This document shows, piece after piece, positions 1 through 11,209 of a DNA stretch of 64,000 nt; the first letter of the stretch is position 1; each line of letters begins with the position of its first letter. The DNA is from Flectonema sp. DT1601 (taxonomy: Eukaryota; Euglenozoa; Diplonemea; Diplonemida; Diplonemidae). The stretch lies in NCBI GenBank assembly GCA_964019425.1, contig OZ025812.1, positions 310,001-374,000 on the forward strand, given 5' to 3'. The notes beneath the pieces are model-generated. The model was not told the DNA's origin. It saw nothing but the letters and a program-made list of their open reading frames with translations, and did not search any database. Both the position numbers and the translations under genes were made by a program.

Positions 1-1456
1 CATTGTTTATTCTTTTTTTTTTTTGTTTTTTTTTTTATATTCTTTTTTATTAATTTTGAAAAAAAAAACAATCAGTTTAGCGTCTTGACCAGGACGGAAA
101 ATAGAAAGTAATCGACATAGTCGATCGATAAAAAAACAATGATAACATTGTTTAATCTTTTTTTTTAAATTCTTTTTATTTATTTTTTAAAGAAAAAAAG
201 GAAAATAGAAATTAGTCGACAAAGTCGAACGATAAAAAAACAATGATAACATTGTTTATTCTTTTTTTTTATTTTTTTTATATTTTTTTTTAATTAATTT
301 TGAAAAAAAAACAATCAGTTTAGCGTCTTGACCAGGACGGAAAATAGAAAGCGATCGACATAGTCGATCGATAAGAAAACAATGATAACATTGTTTATTC
401 TTTTTTTTTATTTTAAATTCTTTTTATTTATTTTTTAAAGAAAAAAAACGGAAAATAGAAATTAGTCGACAAAGTCGAACGATAAAAAAAAACAATGATA
501 ACATTGTTTATTCTTTTTTTTGTATTTTTTTTATATTCTTTTTTATTAATTTTGAAAAAAAAAAAAACAATCAGTTTAGCGTCTTGACCAGGACGGAAAA
601 TAGAAAGTGATCGACATAGTCGATCGATAAAAAAACAATGATAACATTGTTTATTCTTTTTTTTTATTTTAAATTCTTTTTATTTATTTTTTAAAGAAAA
701 AAAAACGGAAAATAGAAATTAGTCGACAAAGTCGAACGATAAAAAAAACAATGATAACATTGTTTATTCTTTTTTTTATTTTTTTTTTTTATATTCTTTT
801 TTATTAATTTTGAAAAAAAAAAAAAAAAAAAACAATCAGTTTAGCGTCTTGACCAGGACGGAAAATAGAAAGTAATCGACATAGTCGATCGATAAAAAAA
901 CAATGATAACATTGTTTATTCTTTTTTTTTTTAAATTCTTTTTATTTATTTTTTAAAGGAAAAAAAAAACGGAAAATAGAAATTAGTCGACAAAGTCGAA
1001 CGATAAAAAAACAATGATAACATTGTTTATTCTTTTTTTTTTTTTTTTTATTTCTTTTTATTTATTAAAAAAAAAACAATCAGTTTAGCGTCTTGACCAG
1101 GACGGAAAATAGAAAGTGATCGACATAGTCGATCGATAAAAAAACAATGATAACATTGTTTATTCTTTTTTTTTATTTTAAATTCTTTTTATTTATTTTT
1201 TAAAGAAAAAAAAAAACGGAAAATAGAAATTAGTCGACAAAGTCGAACGATAAAAAAAAAAAACAATGATAACATTGTTTATTCTTTTTTTTTTTATTTT
1301 TTTATATTCTTTTTTATTAATTTTGAAAAAAAAACAATCAGTTTAGCGTCTTGACCAGGACGGAAAATAGAAAGTGATCGACATAGTCGATCGATAAAAA
1401 AACAATGATAACATTGTTTATTCTTTTTTTTTTAAATTCTTTTTATTTATTTTTTA
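1..1456. repeat. AT-rich satellite array, segment 1
   Basis: Two unit types alternate, giving a dimer of about 245-260 bp. Type A carries CAATCAGTTTAGCG, then CGTCTTGACCAGGACG, then ATCGACATAGTCGAT. Type B carries AGAAATTAGTCGACAAAGTCG. Both are followed by AACAATGATAACATTGTT and long T and A tracts. Type A has three short hairpins (7 bp with loop ATAA, 6 bp with loop ATA, 6 bp with loop GACC). Units differ mostly in homopolymer length. The array runs off the left edge. No coding capacity is seen. Confidence 0.95.
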
Positions 1457-2216
1457 ACATAGATGGAAGTGCCCTACAATTTGGAGGGCGTGTAGGGCGC
1501 TTGTAGGGTGCTTTTAATATAAATATTATTTTGGAGGGCGCTTTTTTTTACCTTTTTTATTACTATAAGACAGCTAAATTGACGTCGACTTACACTGACG
1601 CACAAGTATTTTGACGCAGAAGCCAAAAAAATTTTTGACATGCTTGGCAGTCTTTCGAGAAAGAGAAAAAAGGGTGTCACGGGGTTCGAACCCGAGACCT
1701 CCAGGTCATGGTTCGGAGGTCAACAATGGCAAAAACAATGGGCTACTCCTTGAGAGCTTCCGGAGCCTGCTGCAATCCCTGAAGCTGAAACTCATTTCAG
1801 TGGACGATGCATCCCAGATCTACAAGGAGCTGATTAGCCCGCAGAATGCACCGAGTCGAATATAGAGGGATTCGAGGAGGGAGAGTGCGTTCTTGCTAAC
1901 CTGTTAATAGGCCGGTCTTCACGGTACCTTGTGAGAAAAAAAAGAAGTTTACTGGTGGCAAGTAAACTGATATCCCAGAGACGCATTTGATCGGGCGAAC
2001 CGGAGAAAAGTCAAATAAGATGCGATTCGACCCTCGCTGAGGGCAGGGGTGTGTCAAAATGAGCTCGGCATTATATTAAATTTAATTAAAAAAGCGCCCT
2101 ACGCGCCCTCCAGCGCCCTATTTTGGCCCTACAATGGCCCTATTTTGGCCCTACAAATTTTTGTGGCTGATTTTCACCAGGCGCCCTCCAAATTTGGAGG
2201 GCACTTCCATCTATGT
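1457..2216. mobile_element. 760 bp TIR element (MITE-like), copy 1
   Basis: The ends are inverted repeats: ACATAGATGGAAGTGCCCT at the left and its exact complement at the right, with further imperfect complementarity (TTTGGAGGGCG) inward. Subterminal regions are dense in GTAGGGCGC-type motifs, inverted between the two ends. Comparison with empty repeat units (for example near 946) fits a 4 bp TTTA target duplication. The interior has no convincing protein. It holds a reverse-strand GGTTCGAACC box and a tRNA-like stretch (about 1656-1719). I infer a non-autonomous DNA transposon; the superfamily is unknown. Confidence 0.8.
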
Positions 2217-2851
2217 TTTAAAGGAAAAAAAAAAACGGAAAATAGAAATTAGTCGACAAGGTCGAACGATAAAAAACAATGATAACATTGTTTATTTTTT
2301 TTTTTTTTTTTTTTATTTCTTTTTATTTATTAAAAAAAAAAACAATCAGTTTAGCGTCTTGACCAGGACGGAAAATAGAAAGTGATCGACATAGTCGATC
2401 GATAAAAAAACAATGATAACATTGTTTATTCTTTTTTTTTATTTTAAATTCTTTTTATTTATTTTTTAAAGAAAAAAAAACGGAAAATAGAAATTAGTCG
2501 ACAAAGTCGAACGATAAAAAAAAAACAATGATAACATTGTTTATTCTTTTTTTTATTTTTTTTTTTATATTCTTTTTTATTAATTTTGAAAAAAAAAAAA
2601 AAAAAAACAATCAGTTTAGCGTCTTGACCAGGACGGAAAATAGAAAGTAATCGACATAGTCGATCGATAAAAAAACAATGATAACATTGTTTATTCTTTT
2701 TTTTTTTTAAATTCTTTTTATTTATTTTTTAAAGGAAAAAAAAAACGGAAAATAGAAATTAGTCGACAAAGTCGAACGATAAAAAAACAATGATAACATT
2801 GTTTATTCTTTTTTTTTTTTTTTTATTTCTTTTTATTTATTAAAAAAAAAA
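2217..2851. repeat. Satellite array, segment 2
   Basis: This is the same alternating A/B satellite as at 1-1456. The first B unit has the variant GTCGACAAGGTCG (about 2256), which recurs after the other two copies of the 760 bp element (about 6093 and 8720). That marks the segment as part of a larger duplicated block. It ends in an A-tract that received the next element. Confidence 0.93.
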
Positions 2852-2960
2852 GGGAAAACCCCTAATTCCACAAAAATAGTTTGCGAAATCGCCAACTCAT
2901 CACAAAAATTTTAACCGCTCGAAACAACCCAACATGACGGGAAAATTTTCAGAATTTTCT

Positions 2961-3040
2961 GAGCTCCGGTGGTCTACTGGTTATGACCGCCGAATCATGA
3001 CCCGGAGGTCTCGGGTTCGAACCCCGTGACATCCTTTTTT
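2961..3040 (+). other. tRNA-derived pol III promoter-like core
   Basis: An A-box-like TGGTCTACTGG (2970-2980) is followed 33 nt later by a perfect B-box-like GGTTCGAACCC (3014-3024) and a T6 run (3035-3040). A D-stem and most of a T-stem can be drawn, but the acceptor halves do not pair and the anticodon stem is broken. This is therefore a tRNA relic or SINE-like promoter inside the element, not a working tRNA. Confidence 0.7.
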
Positions 3041-3718
3041 CTCTTTTTCGTAATGACGGAAAATGTGACCAAAACATAGTCAAAGGGCGGATTGATCACC
3101 TACTGGTCGAGTTGAGACATATTCCCGTTGCAATAAATCACCAAGACCCCTCCCGTGTGATCGATCACTTTAAAATGTTACTGTGCAGTTCACCAGTGAG
3201 ACTAAGACCTCCAACCAAAATTCACCAGACTTCAAGTTCCAAATTAGGTAATTTTTGTCAGGCATATTCGAACCATCGACAACAGAAATTCTCACGTTAG
3301 TAAAAGCCTTTAGAAATGTGGCTTAACGATCCTCATCATCGATTTAGGTTCGTGACTCAGAAGCCTTCGTCATGTCCCAGCCAAACTCCCAACATGACTG
3401 GTGTCTCCAAACGAGGGGTCGAGCCGAAGCCCGTTTGTCGCTGGAATCGGAAAAGCCACGAGTCCGAAAGGACCCTAACCTCCGAAGAGGCAGCTGCCGT
3501 TCCCCCATCATTGGATAAGTAAAGCGACGATAAGAGTAGTGGTATTTCATTGTTGGTAAACCTCCCACCTATAACTACACCCGACTAGAGTCAAACTCAA
3601 CAGGGTCTTCTTTCCCCGCTGACAGTTTCAAGTCCGTTCCCTTGACTGCTGTTCGCCAGATAGTAGGTAGGGGCAGAAGGAATCTCATTGGTCCATTCAT
3701 GCGCGTCTTTAATTAGAA

Positions 3719-3750
<32 letters not shown>

Positions 3751-3808
3751 CAGTTGCAAATTTGTTTTTTCAGGTTGGACTTTGTACGGGACAGGCGGGC
3801 TTTTATTA

Positions 3809-3883
3809 GGGGCTCCCCCCCCTTGGGGGGGGTTGGGGGGGGGCTTGCGTCCCGCCAAGAATTTGGCGGACGCAAGCCCCCCC
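3809..3883. repeat. GC-rich hairpin and C/G runs inside the TIR element
   Basis: A C-run and a G-run face each other at about 3813-3832. They are followed by a roughly 22 bp stem (3837-3883): the arm G7-CTTGCGTCC plus GCCAA pairs with TTGGCGGACGCAAGC plus C7, with one bulge and a short loop. It stands out sharply in this AT-rich region. Confidence 0.8.
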
Positions 3884-4022
3884 TTGCACTCTTCCCAGCT
3901 TAAAAAAAAAAAACCCGCCGCAAGCCAAATTTTTGGGTCAAGTTTGAGTCCTGGTGGACAACTTTTTTTTGTAGGGAGTTGGCGATTTCGCAAACTATTT
4001 TTGTTGAATTAGAGGTTTTCCC

Positions 4023-5293
4023 AAAAAAAAAAACAATCAGTTTAGCGTCTTGACCAGGACGGAAAATAGAAAGTGATCGACATAGTCGATCGATAAAAAA
4101 ACAATGATAACATTGTTTATTCTTTTTTTTTATTTTAAATTCTTTTTATTTATTTTTTAAAGAAAAAAAAACGGAAAATAGAAATTAGTCGACAAAGTCG
4201 AACGATAAAAAAAAACAATGATAACATTGTTTATTCTTTTTTTATTTTTTTTTTTATTCTTTTTTATTAACTTTGAAAAAAAAAAAACAATCTGTTTAGC
4301 GTCTTGACCAGGACGGAAAATAGAAAGTAATCGACATAGTCGATTGATAAAAAAAAAACAATGATAACATTGTTTATTCTTTTTTTTTATTTTAAATTCT
4401 TTTTATTTATTTTTTAAAGAAAAAAAAACGGAAAATAGAAATTAGTCGACAAAGTCGAACGATAAAAAAAAAACAATGATAACATTGTTTATTCTTTTTT
4501 TTTTTTTTTTATTTCTTTTTATTTATTAAAAAAAAAAAACAATCAGTTTAGCGTCTTGACCAGGACGGAAAATAGAAAGTGATCGACATAGTCGATCGAT
4601 AAAAAAAAAACAATGATAACATTGTTTATTCTTTTTTTTTATTTTAAATTCTTTTTATTTATTTTTTAAAGAAAAAAAAAACGGAAAATAGAAATTAGTC
4701 GACAAAGTCGAACGATAAAAAAAAACAATGATAACATTGTTTATTCTTTTTTTTATTTTTTTTTTTATTCTTTTCTATTAATTTTGAAAAAAAAAAAAAA
4801 ACAATCAGTTTAGCGTCTTGACCAGGACGGAAAATAGAAAGTAATCGACATAGTCGATCGATAAAAAAAAAAACAATGATAACATTGTTTATTCTTTTTC
4901 TTTATTTTAAATTCTTTTTATTTATTTTTTAAAGAAAAAAAACGGAAAATAGAAATTAGTCGACAAAGTCGAACGATAAAAAAAAACAATGATAACATTG
5001 TTTATTCTTTTTTTATTTTTTTTTATTCTTTTTTATTAACTTTGAAAAAAAAAAACAATCAGTTTAGCGTCTTGACCAGGACGGAAAATAGAAAGTAATC
5101 GACATAGTCGATCGATAAAAAAAACAATGATAACATTGTTTATTCTTTTTTTTTATTTTAAATTCTTTTTATTTATTTTTTAAAGAAAAAAAAACTGAAA
5201 ATAGAAATTAGTCGACAAAGTCGAACGATAAAAAAAACAATGATAACATTGTTTATTCTTTTTTTTTTTTAAATTCTTTTTATTTATTTTTTA
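4023..5293. repeat. Satellite array, segment 3
   Basis: Alternating A/B satellite continues directly from the A-tract after the 1171 bp element. The unit order and variants match 6679-7920 and 9307 onward. A variant CAATCTGTTTAGCG here (about 4288) recurs at about 6944 and 9572, supporting block duplication. Confidence 0.93.
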
Positions 5294-6053
5294 ACATAGA
5301 TGGAAGTGCCCTACAATTTGGAGGGCGTGTAGGGCGCTTGTAGGGCGCTTTTAATATAAATATTATTTTGGAGGGCGCTTTTTTTTACCTTTTTTATTAC
5401 TATAAGACAGCTAAATTGACGTCGACTTACACTGACGCACAAGTATTTTGACGCAGAAGCCAAAAAAATTTTTGACATGCTTGGCAGTCTTTCGAGAAAG
5501 AGAAAAAAGGGTGTCACGGGGTTCGAACCCGAGACCTCCAGGTCATGGTTCGGAGGTCAACAATGGCAAAAACAATGGGCTACTCCTTGAGAGCTTCCGG
5601 AGCCTGCTGCAATCCCTGAAGCTGAAACTCATTTCAGTGGACGATGCATCCCAGATCTACAAGGAGCTGATTAGCCCGCAGAATGCACCGAGTCGAATAT
5701 AGAGGGATTCGAGGAGGGAGAGTGCGTTCTTGCTAACCTGTTAATAGGCCGGTCTTCACGGTACCTTGTGAGAAAAAAAAGAAGTTTACTGGTGGCAAGT
5801 AAACTGATATCCCAGAGACGCATTTGATCGGGCGAACCGGAGAAAAGTCAAATAAGATGCGATTCGACCCTCGCTGAGGGCAGGGGTGTGTCAAAATGAG
5901 CTCGGCATTATATTAAATTTAATTAAAAAAGCGCCCTACGCGCCCTCCAGCGCCCTATTTTGGCCCTACAATGGCCCTATTTTGGCCCTACAAATTTTTG
6001 TGGCTGATTTTCACCAGGCGCCCTCCAAATTTGGAGGGCACTTCCATCTATGT
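5294..6053. mobile_element. 760 bp TIR element (MITE-like), copy 2
   Basis: It appears identical to the copy at 1457-2216 except for one visible base (GTAGGGCGC here, GTAGGGTGC near 1507). It has the same inverted-repeat ends, flanks and internal tRNA-like stretch, and sits 3837 bp from copy 1 in the same satellite context. It was therefore copied by block duplication, not by a new insertion. Confidence 0.8.
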
Positions 6054-7920
6054 TTTAAAGGAAAAAAAAAAACGGAAAATAGAAATTAGTCGACAAGGTC
6101 GAACGATAAAAAACAATGATAACATTGTTTATTTTTTTTTTTTTTTTTTTTATTTCTTTTTATTTATTAAAAAAAAAAACAATCAGTTTAGCGTCTTGAC
6201 CAGGACGGAAAATAGAAAGTGATCGACATAGTCGATCGATAAAAAAACAATGATAACATTGTTTATTCTTTTTTTTTATTTTAAATTCTTTTTATTTATT
6301 TTTTAAAGAAAAAAAAACGGAAAATAGAAATTAGTCGACAAAGTCGAACGATAAAAAAAAAACAATGATAACATTGTTTATTCTTTTTTTTATTTTTTTT
6401 TTTATATTCTTTTTTATTAATTTTGAAAAAAAAAAAAAAAAAAACAATCAGTTTAGCGTCTTGACCAGGACGGAAAATAGAAAGTAATCGACATAGTCGA
6501 TCGATAAAAAAACAATGATAACATTGTTTATTCTTTTTTTTTTTTAAATTCTTTTTATTTATTTTTTAAAGGAAAAAAAAAACGGAAAATAGAAATTAGT
6601 CGACAAAGTCGAACGATAAAAAAACAATGATAACATTGTTTATTCTTTTTTTTTTTTTTTTATTTCTTTTTATTTATTAAAAAAAAAAAACAATCAGTTT
6701 AGCGTCTTGACCAGGACGGAAAATAGAAAGTGATCGACATAGTCGATCGATAAAAAAACAATGATAACATTGTTTATTCTTTTTTTTTATTTTAAATTCT
6801 TTTTATTTATTTTTTAAAGAAAAAAAAACGGAAAATAGAAATTAGTCGACAAAGTCGAACGATAAAAAAAAACAATGATAACATTGTTTATTCTTTTTTT
6901 ATTTTTTTTTTTATTCTTTTTTATTAACTTTGAAAAAAAAAAAACAATCTGTTTAGCGTCTTGACCAGGACGGAAAATAGAAAGTAATCGACATAGTCGA
7001 TCGATAAAAAAAAAACAATGATAACATTGTTTATTCTTTTTTTTTATTTTAAATTCTTTTTATTTATTTTTTAAAGAAAAAAAAACGGAAAATAGAAATT
7101 AGTCGACAAAGTCGAACGATAAAAAAAAAACAATGATAACATTGTTTATTCTTTTTTTTTTTTTTTTATTTCTTTTTATTTATTAAAAAAAAAAAACAAT
7201 CAGTTTAGCGTCTTGACCAGGACGGAAAATAGAAAGTGATCGACATAGTCGATCGATAAAAAAAAAACAATGATAACATTGTTTATTCTTTTTTAAAGAA
7301 AAAAAAAACGGAAAATAGAAATTAGTCGACAAAGTCGAACGATAAAAAAAAACAATGATAACATTGTTTATTCTTTTTTTTATTTTTTTTTTTATTCTTT
7401 TCTATTAATTTTGAAAAAAAAAAAAAAACAATCAGTTTAGCGTCTTGACCAGGACGGAAAATAGAAAGTAATCGACATAGTCGATCGATAAAAAAAAAAA
7501 CAATGATAACATTGTTTATTCTTTTTCTTTATTTTAAATTCTTTTTATTTATTTTTTAAAGAAAAAAAACGGAAAATAGAAATTAGTCGACAAAGTCGAA
7601 CGATAAAAAAAAACAATGATAACATTGTTTATTCTTTTTTTATTTTTTTTTATTCTTTTTTATTAACTTTGAAAAAAAAAAACAATCAGTTTAGCGTCTT
7701 GACCAGGACGGAAAATAGAAAGTAATCGACATAGTCGATCGATAAAAAAAACAATGATAACATTGTTTATTCTTTTTTTTTATTTTAAATTCTTTTTATT
7801 TATTTTTTAAAGAAAAAAAAACTGAAAATAGAAATTAGTCGACAAAGTCGAACGATAAAAAAAACAATGATAACATTGTTTATTCTTTTTTTTTTTTAAA
7901 TTCTTTTTATTTATTTTTTA
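6054..7920. repeat. Satellite array, segment 4
   Basis: A/B satellite, equivalent to 2217-5293 without the 1171 bp element. The empty target site of that element is the 12 A run at 6679-6690. About 38 bp are missing around 7286 compared with 4640, which explains most of the period difference between copies. Confidence 0.93.
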
Positions 7921-8680
7921 ACATAGATGGAAGTGCCCTACAATTTGGAGGGCGTGTAGGGCGCTTGTAGGGCGCTTTTAATATAAATATTATTTTGGAG
8001 GGCGCTTTTTTTTACCTTTTTTATTACTATAAGACAGCTAAATTGACGTCGACTTACACTGACGCACAAGTATTTTGACGCAGAAGCCAAAAAAATTTTT
8101 GACATGCTTGGCAGTCTTTCGAGAAAGAGAAAAAAGGGTGTCACGGGGTTCGAACCCGAGACCTCCAGGTCATGGTTCGGAGGTCAACAATGGCAAAAAC
8201 AATGGGCTACTCCTTGAGAGCTTCCGGAGCCTGCTGCAATCCCTGAAGCTGAAACTCATTTCAGTGGACGATGCATCCCAGATCTACAAGGAGCTGATTA
8301 GCCCGCAGAATGCACCGAGTCGAATATAGAGGGATTCGAGGAGGGAGAGTGCGTTCTTGCTAACCTGTTAATAGGCCGGTCTTCACGGTACCTTGTGAGA
8401 AAAAAAAGAAGTTTACTGGTGGCAAGTAAACTGATATCCCAGAGACGCATTTGATCGGGCGAACCGGAGAAAAGTCAAATAAGATGCGATTCGACCCTCG
8501 CTGAGGGCAGGGGTGTGTCAAAATGAGCTCGGCATTATATTAAATTTAATTAAAAAAGCGCCCTACGCGCCCTCCAGCGCCCTATTTTGGCCCTACAATG
8601 GCCCTATTTTGGCCCTACAAATTTTTGTGGCTGATTTTCACCAGGCGCCCTCCAAATTTGGAGGGCACTTCCATCTATGT
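7921..8680. mobile_element. 760 bp TIR element (MITE-like), copy 3
   Basis: This is the third copy of the element, apparently identical to copy 2 and spaced 2627 bp from it. The flanking satellite is the same on both sides, so it arrived by segmental duplication. Confidence 0.8.
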
Positions 8681-10719
8681 TTTAAAGGAAAAAAAAAAAC
8701 GGAAAATAGAAATTAGTCGACAAGGTCGAACGATAAAAAACAATGATAACATTGTTTATTTTTTTTTTTTTTTTTTTTTATTTCTTTTTATTTATTAAAA
8801 AAAAAAACAATCAGTTTAGCGTCTTGACCAGGACGGAAAATAGAAAGTGATCGACATAGTCGATCGATAAAAAAACAATGATAACATTGTTTATTCTTTT
8901 TTTTTATTTTAAATTCTTTTTATTTATTTTTTAAAGAAAAAAAAACGGAAAATAGAAATTAGTCGACAAAGTCGAACGATAAAAAAAAAACAATGATAAC
9001 ATTGTTTATTCTTTTTTTTATTTTTTTTTTTATATTCTTTTTTATTAATTTTGAAAAAAAAAAAAAAAAAAACAATCAGTTTAGCGTCTTGACCAGGACG
9101 GAAAATAGAAAGTAATCGACATAGTCGATCGATAAAAAAACAATGATAACATTGTTTATTCTTTTTTTTTTTTAAATTCTTTTTATTTATTTTTTAAAGG
9201 AAAAAAAAAACGGAAAATAGAAATTAGTCGACAAAGTCGAACGATAAAAAAACAATGATAACATTGTTTATTCTTTTTTTTTTTTTTTTATTTCTTTTTA
9301 TTTATTAAAAAAAAAAAACAATCAGTTTAGCGTCTTGACCAGGACGGAAAATAGAAAGTGATCGACATAGTCGATCGATAAAAAAACAATGATAACATTG
9401 TTTATTCTTTTTTTTTATTTTAAATTCTTTTTATTTATTTTTTAAAGAAAAAAAAACGGAAAATAGAAATTAGTCGACAAAGTCGAACGATAAAAAAAAA
9501 CAATGATAACATTGTTTATTCTTTTTTTATTTTTTTTTTTATTCTTTTTTATTAACTTTGAAAAAAAAAAAACAATCTGTTTAGCGTCTTGACCAGGACG
9601 GAAAATAGAAAGTAATCGACATAGTCGATCGATAAAAAAAAAACAATGATAACATTGTTTATTCTTTTTTTTTATTTTAAATTCTTTTTATTTATTTTTT
9701 AAAGAAAAAAAAACGGAAAATAGAAATTAGTCGACAAAGTCGAACGATAAAAAAAAAACAATGATAACATTGTTTATTCTTTTTTTTTTTTTTTTATTTC
9801 TTTTTATTTATTAAAAAAAAAAAACAATCAGTTTAGCGTCTTGACCAGGACGGAAAATAGAAAGTGATCGACATAGTCGATCGATAAAAAAAAAACAATG
9901 ATAACATTGTTTATTCTTTTTTTTTATTTTAAATTCTTTTTATTTATTTTTTAAAGAAAAAAAAAACGGAAAATAGAAATTAGTCGACAAAGTCGAACGA
10001 TAAAAAAAAACAATGATAACATTGTTTATTCTTTTTTTTATTTTTTTTTTTATTCTTTTCTATTAATTTTGAAAAAAAAAAAAAAACAATCAGTTTAGCG
10101 TCTTGACCAGGACGGAAAATAGAAAGTAATCGACATAGTCGATCGATAAAAAAAAAAACAATGATAACATTGTTTATTCTTTTTTTATTTTTTTTTATTC
10201 TTTTTTATTAACTTTGAAAAAAAAAAACAATCAGTTTAGCGTCTTGACCAGGACGGAAAATAGAAAGTAATCGACATAGTCGATCGATAAAAAAAACAAT
10301 GATAACATTGTTTATTCTTTTTTTTTATTTTAAATTCTTTTTATTTATTTTTTAAAGAAAAAAAACGGAAAATAGAAATTAGTCGACAAAGTCGAACGAT
10401 AAAAAAAAACAATGATAACATTGTTTATTCTTTTTTTATTTTTTTTTATTCTTTTTTATTAACTTTGAAAAAAAAAAACAATCAGTTTAGCGTCTTGACC
10501 AGGACGGAAAATAGAAAGTAATCGACATAGTCGATCGATAAAAAAAACAATGATAACATTGTTTATTCTTTTTTTTTATTTTAAATTCTTTTTATTTATT
10601 TTTTAAAGAAAAAAAAACTGAAAATAGAAATTAGTCGACAAAGTCGAATGATAAAAAAAACAATGATAACATTGTTTATTCTTTTTTTTTATTTTAAATT
10701 CTTTTTATTTATTTTTTAA
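8681..10719. repeat. Satellite array, segment 5
   Basis: A/B satellite following the third element copy. An empty target site for the 1171 bp element lies at 9307-9318. From about 10170 the unit order departs from the other two blocks, by loss of a B unit and repetition of another dimer. The array stops at TTTTTTAAC near 10719. Confidence 0.93.
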
Positions 10720-11058
10720 CAGGAGTTAAGATCACTTACATGAGTTAAGTTGAATTCGATAGAGTGGGAAGTAACGGACTGGGAGCTTTTGGCTCCTGCC
10801 CTATTCCCGATGTAAACTTTCTTTTTATTTTTTTTTTTTTTTAACAGGCCCAGAGGGCGACAATGACTGTTGCTGACCAAGGAATAATATTCAAATGAAT
10901 TTTCGTTTCAAAGAAACGAACAGAATTAAGAGAGAGGCAGAGAAAAAAAAAAAAAAAAGAAAGAAAAGAAAAAAAAATATGAAGAGGAAATAATCAAACA
11001 TGAAAAAAATAAAAAAAAAAAAAATAAAATATAAATAAAAAACGTTGTATGAAAAAGG

Positions 11059-11099
<41 letters not shown>

Positions 11100-11209
11100 C
11101 CAGAAAAGGAAAGAGAAAAAGAAAAGGTATAATATTATTGTGGGGATATGAGGATAGCAGGGAGATGCTCTTTTTTTTTTTTTTTTTTTTTTTTTTATTT
11201 ATTATTTAA
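10720..11209. other. Junction segment between satellite arrays
   Basis: A unique stretch of about 90 bp (10721-10810) contains a small hairpin (GGAGC/GCTCC with a TTTTG loop). Both sides are bordered by T-tract plus AACAGG, resembling two 3' splice acceptors. All forward frames of this stretch contain stops. The rest is very A-rich, with long poly-A and, near 11171, poly-T. No gene is seen. Confidence 0.6.

Larger units (their letters stand above)
2852..4022. mobile_element. 1171 bp TIR element with tRNA-like core, full copy
   Basis: The element has 47 bp terminal inverted repeats matching at 45 positions, starting GGGAAAACC and including TTTGCGAAATCGCC. The left A-tract has 10 A and the right 11, against 12 in the corresponding empty sites at 6679-6690 and 9307-9318. 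This fits a target duplication of about 9 nt within an A-run. A tRNA-like pol III core lies near the left end and a very GC-rich hairpin near the right (3837-3883). No credible transposase reading frame is present, so I infer a non-autonomous DNA element. Confidence 0.85.

Noticed and set aside
1611-2385. Repeated ORFs of 67-84 codons in the 760 bp element (for example a peptide with SRGSNPRPPGHG)
   Set aside because: That peptide is the usual translation of a tRNA T-arm region. The frames are short, identical by duplication and extend into homopolymers.
2961-3032. Functional tRNA-Met (CAT-like loop)
   Set aside because: A and B boxes are good, but the acceptor halves do not pair and the anticodon stem is disrupted, so it is kept only as a tRNA-like relic.
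1-10719. CRISPR-like array (short palindromes at regular spacing)
   Set aside because: The spacers are themselves repeated, the genome is intron-bearing eukaryotic, and there are no cas genes; it is a satellite.
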